From Protopterus annectens (Eukaryota > Chordata > Ceratodontiformes > Protopteridae), in NCBI RefSeq assembly GCF_019279795.1, contig NC_056743.1, positions 869,073,864-869,137,863 of the forward strand: a stretch of DNA of 64,000 nt, in the 5' to 3' direction. The notes beneath the pieces were generated by a model. It was not told the origin of the DNA. It saw only the letters and a program-made list of their open reading frames with translations, and searched no databases. The translations under genes and the position numbers were made by a program. Every line of letters starts with the position of its first letter. The stretch's first letter is position 1. This document shows, in pieces, positions 1 through 11,890 of the stretch.

Positions 1-326
1 TCAGAAGTCTCAACAGCAGTGAAGACACAGCAAACTCTGGGCTTTCAGAAGTTTCCAGAGACTCAGCTTTCCACAGTCCAGTCCATCTCTAATGTGTCTA
101 TGCATGTGCTTGCCAACACAGCTGATGTCACATCTCAAGTGGCTGGCATCAGCATTGCTTTGTATTACCATGCTTGGATGACATTGTATTTCTTTGCAGA
201 CTGCTTTAAGGTGTACATCAACGCCTCTTTTGATGGTTCGTTTTTGAAAACACCTTGATTAGGAGTGCGCAAGATGGAAGGACATTGGCTGCTGTTGGAG
301 TTTGTCTTGCTACTCCTCAACAGACC
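1..326 (+). pseudogene. DIRS-C gag, 3' fragment (outermost, oldest DIRS)
   Basis: A decayed stretch of DIRS Gag. The readable peptide around 150-310 contains an FDGS-type block and a DGRTLAAVGV block. These align with the FDGATLFGPKV and GKTLSAA blocks of the DIRS-A gag near 3,040-3,118 and the matching blocks of DIRS-B near 9,080-9,160. The reading frame breaks at about 258. The piece stops abruptly at 326, where the left terminus of DIRS-B begins. The rest of the same element resumes at 12,896 with the Gag tail (a GRRGN block), so this is the left half of a split element whose 5' end lies outside the window. It looks far more diverged than A or B. Confidence 0.7.
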
Positions 327-520
327 ATGTTATGTTGTCCCATCTCGCCTTCTTTCTTGACGGTTGGGTTCAGAACCGAGCATAGGTTCCAACTCAGCCT
401 AATACTAAACCTTGAGGGCTTCCACTGGCTCGAGGCTATACCCTGTCCCATGTTGCCTGGCGAGAGTTACCCAGATCTCATTTGCTCCTTTGCTGAATTT
501 CGATTGTGTTTCACTGGCTC
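327..520 (+). repeat. DIRS-B left inverted terminal repeat
   Basis: Roughly 353-515 is the inverted, diverged counterpart of about 12,697-12,840 in the right ITR. The shared text includes TTGGGTTCAGAACCGAGCAT, a GGCTCGAGGCTATACC block and GAGAGTTACCCAGATCT. The outer 34 bases (327-360) are also present inverted in the ICR at 12,458-12,491. Confidence 0.85.
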
Positions 521-699
521 AGGTTAAGTCGTAATATTTTTTGTCTTTTTCTCCGTGGTTAGTATTGTAAAACCTGTTAAAACTTTTCTTATTCTCTTTA
601 GAGGAGCTTAGTAGTATTTGTTTATATAACTAGTATGTGTTACCGCTGTTTGAGGTGTTCTTGTTGTGTGGGCCGTCGTTCTCCTTTTCACAAACCCGT
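521..699 (+). other. DIRS-B leader, first part
   Basis: AT-rich non-coding sequence between the left ITR of DIRS-B and the insertion point of DIRS-A. I see no ORF or motif. The leader resumes at 6,743 and runs to the B gag start at 7,084. Confidence 0.6.
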
Positions 700-854
700 T
701 ATGTGATAGTGTTCAATCTCGCCGTTTGTTCTTACACATGGGTTCGGAGCCGATCCTCGGCTCCGTGCCGGCCTCTTGCAAGCTCTGCATCGAGAAGAAG
801 CTCGAGACAATCTAATACCCACAATCCCCCTCTGCCTTTACCCCAGATCTAGTT
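700..854 (+). repeat. DIRS-A left ITR
   Basis: Inverted copy of 6,561-6,717. The match covers the CCGATCCTCGGCTCCG and CCCCCTCTGCCTTTACC blocks and ends near AGATCTAGTTT. The outermost 44 bases (700-743) recur inverted in the ICR at 6,281-6,324 with a single mismatch. Confidence 0.9.
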
Positions 855-1151
855 TGCCGCTGCTGCATACGCATCGTTGGGAGCTAGCTCGAGAATTTCT
901 AAGCTAAGATATAACTTTTCTTGTTGTATTTTATTAAGAATTCTATTCTAGTTGATATTATCTGTATTAACAAGTGTGATTGTGTTGTGGTTCCGTAATT
1001 CTTTGGTACCGTTAACCTTATTTTTCGGTATTTTTGTATCGGGGCCTACACCCTTCACATCTTCCATAGAGACAAATTTATACCGGATTTGACATTTACC
1101 TGATTGTGACTATTTTTTCAGTGTTTTTCTGGAGTTGTATATTATTCTACA
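855..1151 (+). other. DIRS-A 5' leader
   Basis: AT-rich untranslated leader between the left ITR and the gag ATG. No ORF, no clear TATA box and no repeat are visible. Confidence 0.5.
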
Positions 1152-3290
1152 ATGTCGGAGAAGGCAAAGTCTGGTTTCAAGCGTTGTCAGTGTGGCCAAA
1201 AAATGTCGGTCACTGACAACCATAGTTCCTGCGTCTACTGCCTTGGCCCTCTCCACTTACAAGAGGATTGCTCCATCTGTCACTCTTTTAGTGGGAGGGT
1301 CATGACAGATAGGCGCAGGAAACTGATGGACAGAGGTCTATTGAAACCGGCTTTCCAAGAGGCTTTGGATGCTTCTGACCAGGCATCGAAGTCCTCTAAG
1401 GAATCGAAGACGTCGGAGCCTAAGTCATCGGCTCGAGCTCTTCTTCAAAGGTTAGATCACCGGTTCCACAGACTTCGGGCCGAGTGTTCAACTGGTGTCG
1501 GTTCCTGAGCCTCGAGTCTTGGAACCGGTGATGGAGCTCCCTCCTTCGGGCATGTTGAGGTCGGCCTCGTCTTCGGTTCCTGCGACCCGTTCTTCGCCCA
1601 AACTTTCGGATGTCGATGTGGATCGCGTGGTGCAGAAGTTGTTGGAGCATTCGCCCTCTCTAAACTTATTTCGGTTTCCACCCAGTTGGTTTGAAACTTG
1701 AAGGCCTTCCTGTATCTCCATCCATTCCTCCTCCGAGACCGATTCAGTCTTTGGAGCGGAAGAGGCTGATCTGCTGATTGTGGAGCCCTCGGTCCAGAAC
1801 CGTCCTTTCTCGGTCTGTTCCCCTCACCTCGACTCCGTCGGACCCGGTACCGGAGTCTCGGAGCCGACGGTCTGTTCTTGGTTCCGGGGCCGAGAGTCGA
1901 ACCGACGTGTCGGTTCCGACTCTCCCCCTCGGGGCCTCGGCACGGATCGATTCGGCTCCGTCCTCGGGGTCGATGCCTTCGGTGCCCGTGTCGGGGATTC
2001 TTCCCATTTCTTCGGAACCGGGAGACTCTTCGATGCGGGACCCGGGAGCGTTCGACCTGATGAGGAAGGTGTTGTCTACCCAGACAACCACATCAGTGGA
2101 AGCAGTTTCTCCTCCCCATAAAGGGCCTTTGTCTTCATCTGCACCCACGGCCACATCCAAGCGTCGGGCACCAGTGCCTCAGCCACCCCTGGAGGTGCCC
2201 CTCTTCCTCCGAGGCTTCTTCGGATGCTCCCCACGAGGAAGTCCCTAGGAAGAGACTGTGTAAGAGGAGACACTTGGATTCTCCACAGGAATCCTTGACA
2301 TCTGATACTGACTTAGATGAGTCCGAGGGTCCCTAAGTCACCTTCAGAAGATGTCTCTTTTTCAGACATTTTGGAGATCCTGAAACAGAGAGGTGACTGG
2401 CAGTCCCTTCCCTCTTCTGAGGATGAGTCAGTTCTGCTGAAGGCATTTGGTGCTCGCCCTTCCTCCTCCTGGGTCACTCCGCCCTTGACGAACTAATGGA
2501 ACTTATTGCTCGAAGGCGTGGGAGACTCCTGACACAGTGGAACCTGTTCCAAGAAAACCGAACAAGTACATCACAGCACCTCAGGATAAGTCCTACCTTA
2601 CAAAAGGAGTTCCAGTAGGCGCTATGGTGGTGGCTGCAGCCACGAAAAAGGAGATGTCGGAGTCTTCTTCGTCCGTCCATCCGCCTAATAAAGATTCTAG
2701 GACGATGGATAGATATGGGAAGCGCATTTTTAGTTCAGCGGCTTTTTCCATGCGGTCCCTGAACTATTTGACCCATTTTACACGTCTGCAGAGGGATCTA
2801 GTCAAAGAGTTGGGAGATACCCTCCAGGGTGCTACAGATGCAGCTGTCTCAGAGAAAGTGACAGCGCAACTTAATACCCTAACATCGATTGTTAACTCGT
2901 CCATGAGGCTGATTTCCTACGCAGCCGAAGGTTCGAGTAGGGCAGCAGCTTCAGCGATTGCTCTTCGTAGACAATCCTGGATGCGCCTATGCTCCTTTGC
3001 GGAAGCCTTCAAGTCTTCCTTTACAAACGCCCCATTTGACGGTGCCACTCTTTTTGGCCCCAAGGTAAAGGAGACCCTTACCCGGTGTGAACAAGAGGGA
3101 AAGACTCTGTCTGCTGCTTGAGTCCGTTTTTCCACCCCAACCAGACCGTACCCCAAAGGGCAACGCGGTGGGAAAATGTGGTTTCGAAAACCCCAAGGGT
3201 CTTTCTCGGGCACACAGGGTGATGCCCCTCTAGAGGCAGAGGAGGGGCAGAGGTGGAAGACGCCGCCCTGGCGGCAGAGGGGTCCGCAAC
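1152..3290 (+). pseudogene. DIRS-A gag-like ORF1, frameshifted
   Basis: Gag-like structural protein that would package element RNA. It starts at the ATG at 1,152 (MSEKAKSGFK). A cysteine-rich N-terminus follows, with Cys pairs, CLGPLH and another Cys pair within the first 50 residues; this is shared with the gag of all three DIRS families here. Next comes a GC-rich Ser/Pro-rich linker (about 1,500-2,250). The conserved C-terminal region is readable at 2,537-3,121, with MDRYGK, SSMRLISYAAE and NAPFDGATLFGPKV. A short GR-rich tail continues to about 3,290. The frame is broken at about 1,490, 1,700, 2,250 and 3,121. The linker is much more GC-rich than its surroundings. Confidence 0.8.
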
Positions 3291-3429
3291 ATCAAGGTGA
3301 CAGGGAAACTACTCCTGGTAAACCTTTCCAGCACTCCTGAGAGGAGGCCCGACTGTACTGCTCTGGAGGCAGTCGGGGTCGCTAGCTTTATACCCTCAGG
3401 CCTGGCAAGATATAACTACAGACAAGTGG

Positions 3430-4890
3430 GTAAAAAGCGTAGTCACCAGAGGTTACTCCATACCCTTCCTATCCTATCCCATTCCAAGGAAAAGACTCCC
3501 AGATGTACCGCCCCATCTGCGAGAGCCAGCAGCTTTAGAAATTTCAAAGTTGCTAGAAAAAAGAGTCATCCAGCCAGTCCCAGCGGACCAGCAAGGATTC
3601 GGGACTTACTCAAGGTTCTTTTTAGTTCCAAAGAAAACAGGGGACTGGAGGCCCATTCTAGACCTAAGCTACCTCAATACTTTCGTCAAGAAAGAAAAGT
3701 TCGAATGGTCACGCTTCAATCGATCCTTCCATTCTTACAGAAGGACGGCGGATGTGCTCAATAGATCTAGAGGATGCATACTACCACATCAAAATGGCCA
3801 GGGCATCCAGAGATCATTTGCGCTTCGGCTGGGAGCCAGTCACTTTCAATTTCGAGCCCTGCCCTTTGGTCTGACCTCAGCCCCAGGGTCTTCACCAAAT
3901 GCATGGCAGTGGTAGCGTCTCACTTGAGGCGTCAGGGATTCCAGGTGTTTCCGTATCTGGACGACTGGCTCCTTTCGCCACCACCCGGCGTCAACTACTG
4001 CAGGCCAGAGACTATGTTCTTCAACTGTGTGTTCACCTAGGGATCTCCGTAAATTTCGGAAAATCCTTACTTCAGCCATCACAAAATATCTTGTTCATAG
4101 GAGCAGAGTTAAACACACGTCAATTAATTCTGAGGCTTCCCCCAGAAAGGATATTATCACTGCAGACTCACATACGTCTTCTACTCTTGTCAAGGAAATC
4201 TCCTGCAAAACTAGTACTGAAGGTGTTGGGCCTCATGTCAGCCTCCCTTATTGCAATTCCCTGGGAAGGCTGCACATGAGAGTTCTACAATGGCTACTGT
4301 TTGCTCAATGGTCATTTCAACAACTACCTCTAACACACGAGATTCTCATAACAAAGACTTGCAAAACAGATCTAAACTGGTGGCTCCAAACGTGCAACCT
4401 TTCCCATGGGAGGCCGTTTGTGCTACCCACGCCCACAGTTACGGTGACCACGGACGCTTCCCTGATAGGGTGGGGGGGCATCTTTCAGGGACAGACAGTC
4501 CAAGGCGAATGGACCAATTTGGAGTACAATCTGCACATCAATGTTCTAGAGTTGAGGGCAGTGTTTCTAGCGTTGCAACACTTTGCTCCCCTTCTTCCTC
4601 TAGGGACTATTGCAGTTCAGACGGACAACATGTCGGTAGTCTGGTACATAAACAAACAAGGGGAACCAAGTCCTATCAACTATGCAGAGAGGCCATGAGA
4701 ATTTGGCAGTGGGCGGAGTCCACGGGTCGCTTTCTAATAGCAACGCACATCCCGGGTCATCCAACGTCATAGCCGACAGGCTGAGCAGAGCAATTCTGTT
4801 ACCGCACGAGTGGTCTCTAAAACAGTCAGTGGCGAAAAGGATTTTTCGCACGTGGGGCCAGCCTTCCTGCGACCTGTTTGCGTCTCCAAT
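3430..4890 (+). pseudogene. DIRS-A reverse transcriptase/RNase H, frameshifted
   Basis: DIRS-type RT followed by RNase H. RT blocks: SRFFLVPKKTGDWRPILDL (about 3,603-3,663), FRALPFGLTSAP (motif B, about 3,850-3,890), FPYLDDWL (motif C, YLDD at 3,954-3,965) and LFIGAELNT near 4,090. RNase H blocks: TTDASLIGWGG (about 4,445), LELRAV (about 4,545), QTDNMSVVWYINKQG (about 4,617) and IADRLSRAIL (about 4,770). Together these give the D-E-D-D catalytic set. At least five frame changes interrupt the ORF. There is no protease or DDE integrase, as is usual for DIRS. Confidence 0.85.
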
Positions 4891-5219
4891 GAATGCCAAA
4901 TGCAGGAGCTACTTTGCCCTATTACCCTCCAGGGGAAGTCCCCAGGGACGCACTGGTTCTGATTGGCCCCGGGACTCCTATCGCATTTCCCCCATTTCCT
5001 CTGATATCGAAATTTCTCCAGAAAGCCAGGAGCCTTCACAGGACGATAATCCTCATTGCTCCATTCTGGCCTCGTCAAATTTGGTTTCCCTTCCTGAAAA
5101 TTCACTGCATTCGGGGACCCTGGATTCTGGACCCAGAGCCAGATCTATTGACTCACTCGTCAGGGGTTCCCCATCCTGCGCTCCTGTCACTCCATCTAGC
5201 AGCTTGGCTGCTCCAATTC

Positions 5220-6251
5220 CCAACTTAGCCAGGTCTGATCTCTTGTCACCAGCAGTCCAGGATATATTAGTGGCTTCGCATAAAGCTTCCACTACTAAAA
5301 CATATACTAGCAAATGGAAACGGTTTGTATTCTGGGCGAATACACACCACGTTGATCCCTTTATAGCTCCTTTGAATAAGATATTAGAGTTCTTAACAGA
5401 CTTATTTCATCAGGGTGCTTCTCCTGCTACTCTAAGAGTTCAATTGGCTGCCATTTGAATTTCCATGTGGAAGAATGTGGAGCTCCTATCATGGCTCACA
5501 GACTTTGTAAAGCCTTTTTAAAAGGAGTTTTCATATTAGACCACCGGTCAGATCTCCTACGTCACCTTGGAGTCTAAACTTGTTGCTATCTAAATTAATG
5601 TTGCCCCCTTTGAACCTGCCTCTTCTTGCCCATTAAAATTTTTGTCCTGGAAAACTCTCTTTCTGGTAGCCATTACTTCTGCTAGACGAGTGTCTGAACT
5701 TCAGGCTCTCTCCATCAAGCACCCTTATTTGATCTTTCACTCTGACAGAGTTTCTCTTGAACCAATTCATCCTTCCTCCCTAAAGTGTGTTCTATTAACA
5801 ATATTAATCAGTCCATTGAATTACCCACTTTCTTCAAAAACCACTCCAACAAAATGGAGTATATGTTACACAAATTGGATGTTCACAGACAGCTAAGGTT
5901 TTATTTGGATAGAACAAAAGATCACAGGAAAACAGATCAACTCTTTGTGGCTTTTGCTGATAGCAGGAAAGGACTTGCAGTTACCAAAAGAACTCTTTCT
6001 AAGTGGTTAACGGATTGTATAATCTATGTCTACGATTCTGCAAATCAACCCTTTTACACAAACCCAAAGGACATTCCACAAGATCAATATCTACGTCTTT
6101 GGCTCATGCAGCTCGCCTACCTCTGGATGCTATTTGTGCGGCTGCTACCTGGTCTAAGCCACATACATTTATTTCTCATTATAAAGTAGACAAGGTTTCT
6201 AGGGACAGGGCAACCTTTGGTTCCACTGTGCTCAAGAACGTCCTCCCGTGA
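5220..6251 (+). pseudogene. DIRS-A tyrosine recombinase (YR), broken
   Basis: Tyrosine recombinase of the DIRS clade, which would integrate a circular DNA intermediate. The N-terminal SAM-like domain is readable at 5,240-5,458 (KTYTSKWKRF). The catalytic domain has the first Arg in ITSARRVSELQAL (about 5,672-5,710), the H-x-x-R box as HSTRS (about 6,078) and the terminal Tyr in HTFISHY (about 6,160-6,180). A stop at 5,456 and several frameshifts separate these parts. The coding end is 6,251, 30 bp before the ICR. Upstream, the YR frame overlaps the end of RNase H. Confidence 0.85.
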
Positions 6252-6280
6252 GTTCCTCAGGATCAAGGAGCTAGGACGCT

Positions 6281-6386
6281 ACCCATGTGTAAGAACAAGC
6301 GGCGAGATTGAACACTATCACATATAGAAGTTATGTCCTTACCATAACGTTCCATGTGGAGTGTTCATCTCGCCTTTGTTCTTACA
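6281..6386. repeat. DIRS-A internal complementary region (ICR)
   Basis: 6,281-6,324 is the reverse complement of the left terminus (700-743, one mismatch). 6,324-6,386 is an exact reverse complement of the right terminus (6,680-6,742, 63 of 63). The ICR therefore spells the joined left and right ends in opposite orientation, the template expected for bridging the ends of the first-strand cDNA in the accepted DIRS model. Confidence 0.95.
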
Positions 6387-6560
6387 GTCCCACCCTCCCA
6401 CCCTTAGGAAGAACGTTCTTTGATGCCTGGCCAGAAGCATTTTTGCTACTGTCATTATTCTGTGTACATAGTTGGTATACACATATACTTTATATGTGTC
6501 TGTTTATATATGTATAGCTGTATGGCATGAATGTGCTATTATGTAGATTGGTTTGCTTGC
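6387..6560 (+). other. DIRS-A spacer between ICR and right ITR
   Basis: Non-coding, with a pyrimidine-rich start and a TATA-rich middle (around 6,480-6,520). No gene is visible. Confidence 0.5.
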
Positions 6561-6742
6561 AAACTAGATCTGAGGTAAAGGCAGAGGGGGATTGTGGGTA
6601 TTAGATTGTCTCGAGCTTCTTCTCGATGCAGAGCTTGCAAGAGGCCGGCACGGAGCCGAGGATCGGCTCCGAACCCATGTGTAAGAACAAAGGCGAGATG
6701 AACACTCCACATGGAACGTTATGGTAAGGACATAACTTCTAT
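6561..6742 (+). repeat. DIRS-A right ITR
   Basis: Inverted partner of 700-854, with an outer extension of about 25 bp (up to 6,742) that the left ITR lacks. The outer 63 bp match the ICR exactly. The last three bases are TAT. Confidence 0.9.
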
Positions 6743-7083
6743 TTTTTCCCTATCTCGTTAAAATTTAAGTTTGTCCTCGGCTAACCCGTTTAATTTAGAG
6801 GGTTCGTTTTTTGGTCCCTGTTAACCCATTTTCCATAGAGGGCTCCCCCTCCCCTTTTTTTCACCCTCTTTTTTTGAGGTTTCGTCGTTTTAATTAGAGA
6901 TGTCTTCTCTGGCTAGAGAAGATCGTTGTTTAAGTTAGAGACCTTCTTCTCTAATCTTTTCCCCTAAAAGAAACCAAAAAGATAGTTGTGGAGTCTTCCA
7001 TTTTTGTGTTAGGTATATTTGCTGTGCTCCTTTTTTCTCTGTAGTTTGTGTGACAGTATTATGCTTGATATTTCCTGTGTAAA
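6743..7083 (+). other. DIRS-B leader, second part
   Basis: Non-coding leader of DIRS-B resuming after the DIRS-A insertion. It contains T-rich tracts and three short repeats of a TTAGAG-type motif. It ends at the B gag ATG at 7,084. Confidence 0.6.
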
Positions 7084-9380
7084 ATGTCTAAAGATACTGG
7101 AGAGAAAGGTTCTAAGGAAGCCAAACAATCTGGCTTCAAAGAGTGTGACTCATGCACATAGAAGAAGTCACTGACTGACGGGCACACTAGCTGTGTCTAC
7201 TGCTTAGGTGCTGTTCATCTGCAGGACTCGATCTGCTATGGATTCAGTTCTGGGGTCCTGCCGGAACGCAGAAATAAGCTCATTGTGGGGGGTTTGCTTA
7301 AAGGGCCATTTGATGTGGCAGTAGAAGGGAATCAGCCCTCAAAATCCTCCCAGTCTCTCACTTCTGAGGTTGTCAAAAAAATCTTCTTCATCAGCTTCGG
7401 TGTTTGAGCTGACTGAGAAGTCTAAGCATGCAGCTTCCGACCCGAAGGCCATCGTGCCCGAAAAGACGACAGCTCCATCGGCTCACCAGCTTTATCGGAG
7501 TCGACTTGGAGCCACAAAAGGAGCCAGTCTCCTACTTTGGAACCGGTCTACTCAGTACCCCAGTCACTCCTGTTGCAGTTAGTGGCTGGTAGCCATAAAT
7601 CTTCCACTTTGTCCTCTCGATCATCCAGGAGCCTTTCAAATGATGATGTGGAGCAGGTGCTCAAGAGGTTGTTTCAAACACCAGCCTTAGCCAAAATACT
7701 TTCCAGCCCAGCCCAGATGGAAGTAGAGCCGACTCCTGTGCCTGCCTACTCTTCTGTTCCTCCTCCGACTCAGATGAGCTCGGAGCCGGAGTGCTTGGAT
7801 GTTTTTGCGGTGGAACTGCCTGGTCTGAAAACCACAACTGGTACCTCGGCCTTCACTTCTGCTCCGACCTCATCGTTGCTGTTTTCTCTTGAAGGGTCTG
7901 GGAGCCGACACTCCCTCGTCGGATCTGGGGAGGAGAGTCGGGTCAGACCCTTGTCGGATCTGATTCTTCCTCTTGGGATATTGACACAGGTGAGTTCGGC
8001 GCCCACATCAGCCTCGGAGCCATCCTGCTTGGCACGGGAGGGATCTCCGTGTTCCTCTGAACCGGAGGCTCTCTCGGGCCGAGATCGTGGTGCCTTCAAG
8101 TTGATGAGAAGCATGCTGTCTCCTCAGACTGCTCCACCCTCGGCTCCAGCTACTCTTCCCCCAAAAGTATCGGTTTCATCCTCAGTATCATCCCTCTAGC
8201 CCAAGCGTAGAGAACCAGTGCCCCAGGACATCCCAATGGGTGATCCCCCTCTTCTGAAACCTCCCCAGAGTACCCCCCGAGGAGGTCCCTCGGAAGAGGA
8301 CTTGTAAGAGGAAACATTTGGACTCCCTTGAGTCTGTCACGTCAGATACAGACTTAGAGGATTCAGAAGGGTCCCCACGGTCACCTTCTGAGGATGTCTC
8401 TTTTTCAGACATCCTAGAGATTCTGAAACAGAGAGGTAGTTAGAAGACCCTTTCCCCTTCTGAACATGAGTCCGTATACCTGGAGGCATTTGGATCTCGA
8501 CCCTCCACCTGTTGGGTGTCTCTGCCTTTCGACAAACCCCTGGGTGTAGTCAGTCGAAAGGCATGGGGCTCTCCAGAATCCATGGAACCTGTTCCGAGGA
8601 GGCCCAACAAATTTATTACGGCCCTGGACGATAAGGAATTGTTATCGAAAGGTGTCCCAGTAGATGCAATGGTGGTGGTAGCCACCAAGAAGGAATTAGC
8701 TGAGACTTCTTCATCTGTCCATCATCTGAATAAGGAGTCTCGAATGATGGATAGATACAGGAAGCATATGTTTTTCTCAGCAGCCTTTACTCTCAAATAG
8801 TTTGCTGAACTATTTATCCCATTTTACCTGACTTCAGAGATCTCCTGAAAGAGCTAGGAGATTCCCTCCAAGGTGCTTCAGCTGAGGGGGTGCCATACAA
8901 GGTAAACTCTCAGCTTGCGACTTTGAACTCTGTAGTGAACTCCTCCATGCACCTCATCTCATATGCAGCTGATGGAGCGAGTAGGGCAGCAGGCACAGGA
9001 ATAGCTCTCTGAAGACATTCCTGGATGCGTTTTTGTGAGTTTGCTGACTCTTTGCCTTCCTTTATAAATGCCCCTTTTGACGGCTCGTCTTTGTTCGGGC
9101 CAAAGGTAAAAGAGACTCTGACCAGGTGCGTGCAAGAAGGCAAAACTCTGTTTGCCGTGGGTGTACATTTCTCCGTCCCTACCAGGCCTTATCCCAAAGG
9201 CCAGAAGGGCAGGAAGATGTGATTCCGGAAATCCAAAAGAGCTTTGCCGTACGCACATGGTGAATTTTCCCCCAGGGGCAGAAGGGGAAATAACAATGGA
9301 AGACACCGTCCTCGCAGCAGTGGGGGTCTGCAGAATCAGGGTGACAGATATGTTCTCTGGCAGGCCCTTCTAGTGCACCT
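7084..9380 (+). pseudogene. DIRS-B gag-like ORF1, broken
   Basis: Homologue of the DIRS-A gag. The ATG at 7,084 gives MSKDTGEKGSKEAK, then a Cys-rich block with CVYCLGAVHL. An in-frame TAG interrupts it at about 7,159. A Ser/Pro-rich linker (7,537-8,199) follows. The conserved C-terminal part shows EPVPRRPNKFITAL and KGVPVDAMVV (8,580-8,690), then NAPFDGSSLFGPKV (about 9,065-9,110) and TRPYPKGQKGRK (about 9,180-9,222), and an RGRRGN tail. Stops and indels occur at about 8,198, 8,442, 8,798 and 9,012. Confidence 0.8.
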
Positions 9381-9579
9381 GAAAGGAGACCCGCCTGTCC
9401 ACCTCTGGAAGCAGTCAGGGGCAGACTATAGCTGTACCCAAAAGCCTAGCTATCACCCAAGACAAATGGGTACAGCCGATTATATCCAGGGGATACTTCA
9501 TACCCTTAACTCCACCCCCACCAGCAAGATCAGTCCCAGACATTCCACCCTGTCAATGGGATCAACCAACCCTAGAAAT

Positions 9580-10930
9580 TTAAAGGTTGCTAGAAAAAAA
9601 GAGTCATCCAAGAAGTCCCAGCAGACCAAATCGGAACTTACTCAAGGTTTTTTTTAGTTCCAAAGAAGACAGGGGACTGGAGGCCCATTTTAGATCTCAG
9701 CAGACTGAACAAGTCTGTCAAGAAAACAAAGTTCCGGATGGTGACACTGCAGTCCATACTTCCATTTCTGGGAAAGGACAATTGGATGCGCTCCATCGAT
9801 CTCCAAGATGCGTAAAACCATATATAGATGGACAGGCGATCCTGGAGATATCTATGCTTCTGGCTGGGAGCCAGTCACTACCAATTCAGAGCTCTGCCCT
9901 TTGGACTCACTACAGCCCCCAGAGTGTTTACCAAATGCATGGCAGTAGTCACAGCTCACCTGAGACTACTAGGATTCCGGGTGTTTCCGTACTTAGACAA
10001 ATGGCTCATCACCGCCACCACCGAGCATCTACTGACCAAGGCAAGGGACAAAACTATCCATCTATAGTCAGAGCTAGGCATCACCTTAAATTACAAAAAA
10101 TCTGCCTTGTTGCCTTCACAGCATATTACATTCATAGGAGTAGACGTAAACACAAAAGACATGGTAGCAAAACTGCCCTATGAAAGAGTGCAAACTCTGT
10201 GCAGTCAGGTATCATTCTTGCTCTTGAAAAGGAAAATGCAGGCAAAATTTGTTCTCAAGGTTCTGCTGGAATTTGGCAGCTGCGATAACATTAGTTCCAC
10301 TGGCACGACTACACATGAGAGTATTACAGTGGCTGCTCTTTGCTCAGTGGTCCATGCAGGAGTTAGCCATGTCACACAAGATCCTCATTATGGATACCTG
10401 CAAAAGGGACCTGTGTTGGTGGCTTCAGTTCCATGCAGGTGACGATAGGCAGACCGTTTTTTCTCCTCCATCCAGTAGCTACAGTGACCACGGATGCTTT
10501 CCAGATAGGGTGGGGGGCATTTTCTGGGACAGACTGTCCAAGGGACTTGGCAGGAACAGGAATACCACTTGCACATCAATGTCTTGGAGATGAGAGCAGT
10601 GCTTCTTGTGTTGCAAGCATTCCAGAGCTCTCTTCCAACAGATACGATTGCAAAACAGATAGACAATATGTCCGTGGTGTGGTATATCAACAAACAAGAT
10701 GGAACCAGATCCTATCCTCTGTGTCGAGAGGCTCAAAGAGTATGGCAATGGGCAATTTCTTCTCAACCTTTTCTGACTGCAATGCACATTCCAGGGAAAT
10801 CCAATGTGATAGCAGACAAATTAAGCCAGGCAATTCTTATGCCTCATGAGTGGTCCCTGAAACAAGAATTTGCGAACTGAATTTTTTGCAAGTGGGGCCA
10901 GTCTTGCTGTGACCTCTTTGTCACTTCCAT
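9580..10930 (+). pseudogene. DIRS-B RT/RNase H, broken
   Basis: RT blocks: SRFFLVPKKTGDWRPILDL (about 9,645-9,700), FRALPFGLTTAPRVFTKC (about 9,880-9,940) and FPYLDKWL. The motif C tetrad is YLDK (9,990-10,001), so the second catalytic Asp is lost. RNase H blocks: TTDAFQIGWG (about 10,480; the usual Ser after Asp-Ala is Phe), LEMRAV (about 10,585), QIDNMSVVWYINKQ (about 10,655) and IADKLSQAIL (about 10,810). Frames change at least four times. Confidence 0.82.
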
Positions 10931-11570
10931 GAACTCCAAATGCAGTAGCACCCTTGCCCTAATCCCCCCCTCGGGGGTGTCACCAAGGGATGCACTTGTT
11001 CACAATTGGCCCCCGGGACTACTTTATGCTTTTCCCTCGTTTCCATTGATACCCAAAGTTCTTCAGAAAGCAAAGTCGTTGAGTTGCAAACCAGTTCTCA
11101 TCGCTCCGTACTGGCCTCAACAAATCTGCTTCCCTTTCCTTTGGCCCCATTTCCAGGAGGAGCCTTGGATCCTGGACCCCGTACCAGACCCATCAGTCAG
11201 GGATGCTCCACCCCTCTATTCAGACCCTCAAGCTTGACAGCTTGGTTGCTCCACTTCCCATCTTAGCCAGGCTTCCAAACATTTCCCCAGCAGTGCGACA
11301 CATTCTGGTTTCTTCACACAAGAACACAACTAGGAAACTGTACGCCTGCAAATGGGAAAGGGCAGCCAGAAATCATTTAGATCCCTGTACAGCCCCTATT
11401 TCTTCAATTCTTGAATTTTTAGCAGAAATTTTCAGTCAAGGTGCAGCTGCAGCCACTGTATGAATACAACCAGCTGCCATTTCAAACTTACACGTAGGAA
11501 ACAAGGGATCCAATATTATGTCCCACAGATTGTATAAAGCTTTTCTGAGGGGTACATTCCTTCTAAGACC

Positions 11571-11599
11571 GCCCCCCCCCCCCCACACACACACACAAA
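11571..11599. repeat. Poly-C followed by (AC)n
   Basis: A run of about 14 C then six or so CA units inside the YR of DIRS-B. It is a later slippage expansion within dead coding DNA. Confidence 0.9.
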
Positions 11600-11890
11600 A
11601 TAAGAGAGCCGCCACCTCCATGGAATGTAAATTTGGTATTTACTAAGTTAATTCTCCCTCTATTTGAACCAGCTTCTTCTTGCCCACTAAAGTTCCTAAC
11701 ATGGAAGACAATTTTCTTAACAGCCATTACTTCAGCTAGGTGGGTTTCAGAACTACAAGCCCTATCTATTTGCCCTGCCTATTTGATTTTTCATAAAGAC
11801 AGTGTCTCTCTGAGAACAAATCCTTCCTTTCTGCCCAACGTATGCTGTGTGTCCAACTTGAGTCAGTCTATTGACTTACCTGTCTTTTTT

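Larger units (their letters stand above)
700..6742 (+). mobile_element. DIRS-A retrotransposon nested in DIRS-B
   Basis: A full-length DIRS-like element of 6,043 bp of the same family as B and C. It is inserted in the 5' leader of B. Both ends carry the trinucleotide TAT (700-702 and 6,740-6,742), and no longer target duplication is present. The layout is left ITR (700-854), leader, gag (from 1,152), RT/RNase H, YR (to 6,251), ICR (6,281-6,386) and right ITR (6,561-6,742). All three genes have frameshifts, but motifs remain readable: RT YLDD at 3,954-3,965, RNase H TDAS near 4,450 and YR HSTR near 6,078. It is the youngest of the three nested copies on the left, since it lies inside B, which lies inside C. 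Confidence 0.88.

Noticed and set aside
2076..2160. Long minus-strand ORFs opposite the DIRS-A and DIRS-B gag linkers (1,744-2,160; 7,770-8,114)
   Set aside because: They are shadows of the GC-rich Ser/Pro-coding linker; no domain is seen and they are not conserved between the copies.
9587..10183. 198-codon ORF in DIRS-B
   Set aside because: It is a shifted-frame reading of the RT; the true RT motifs lie in the neighbouring frames.
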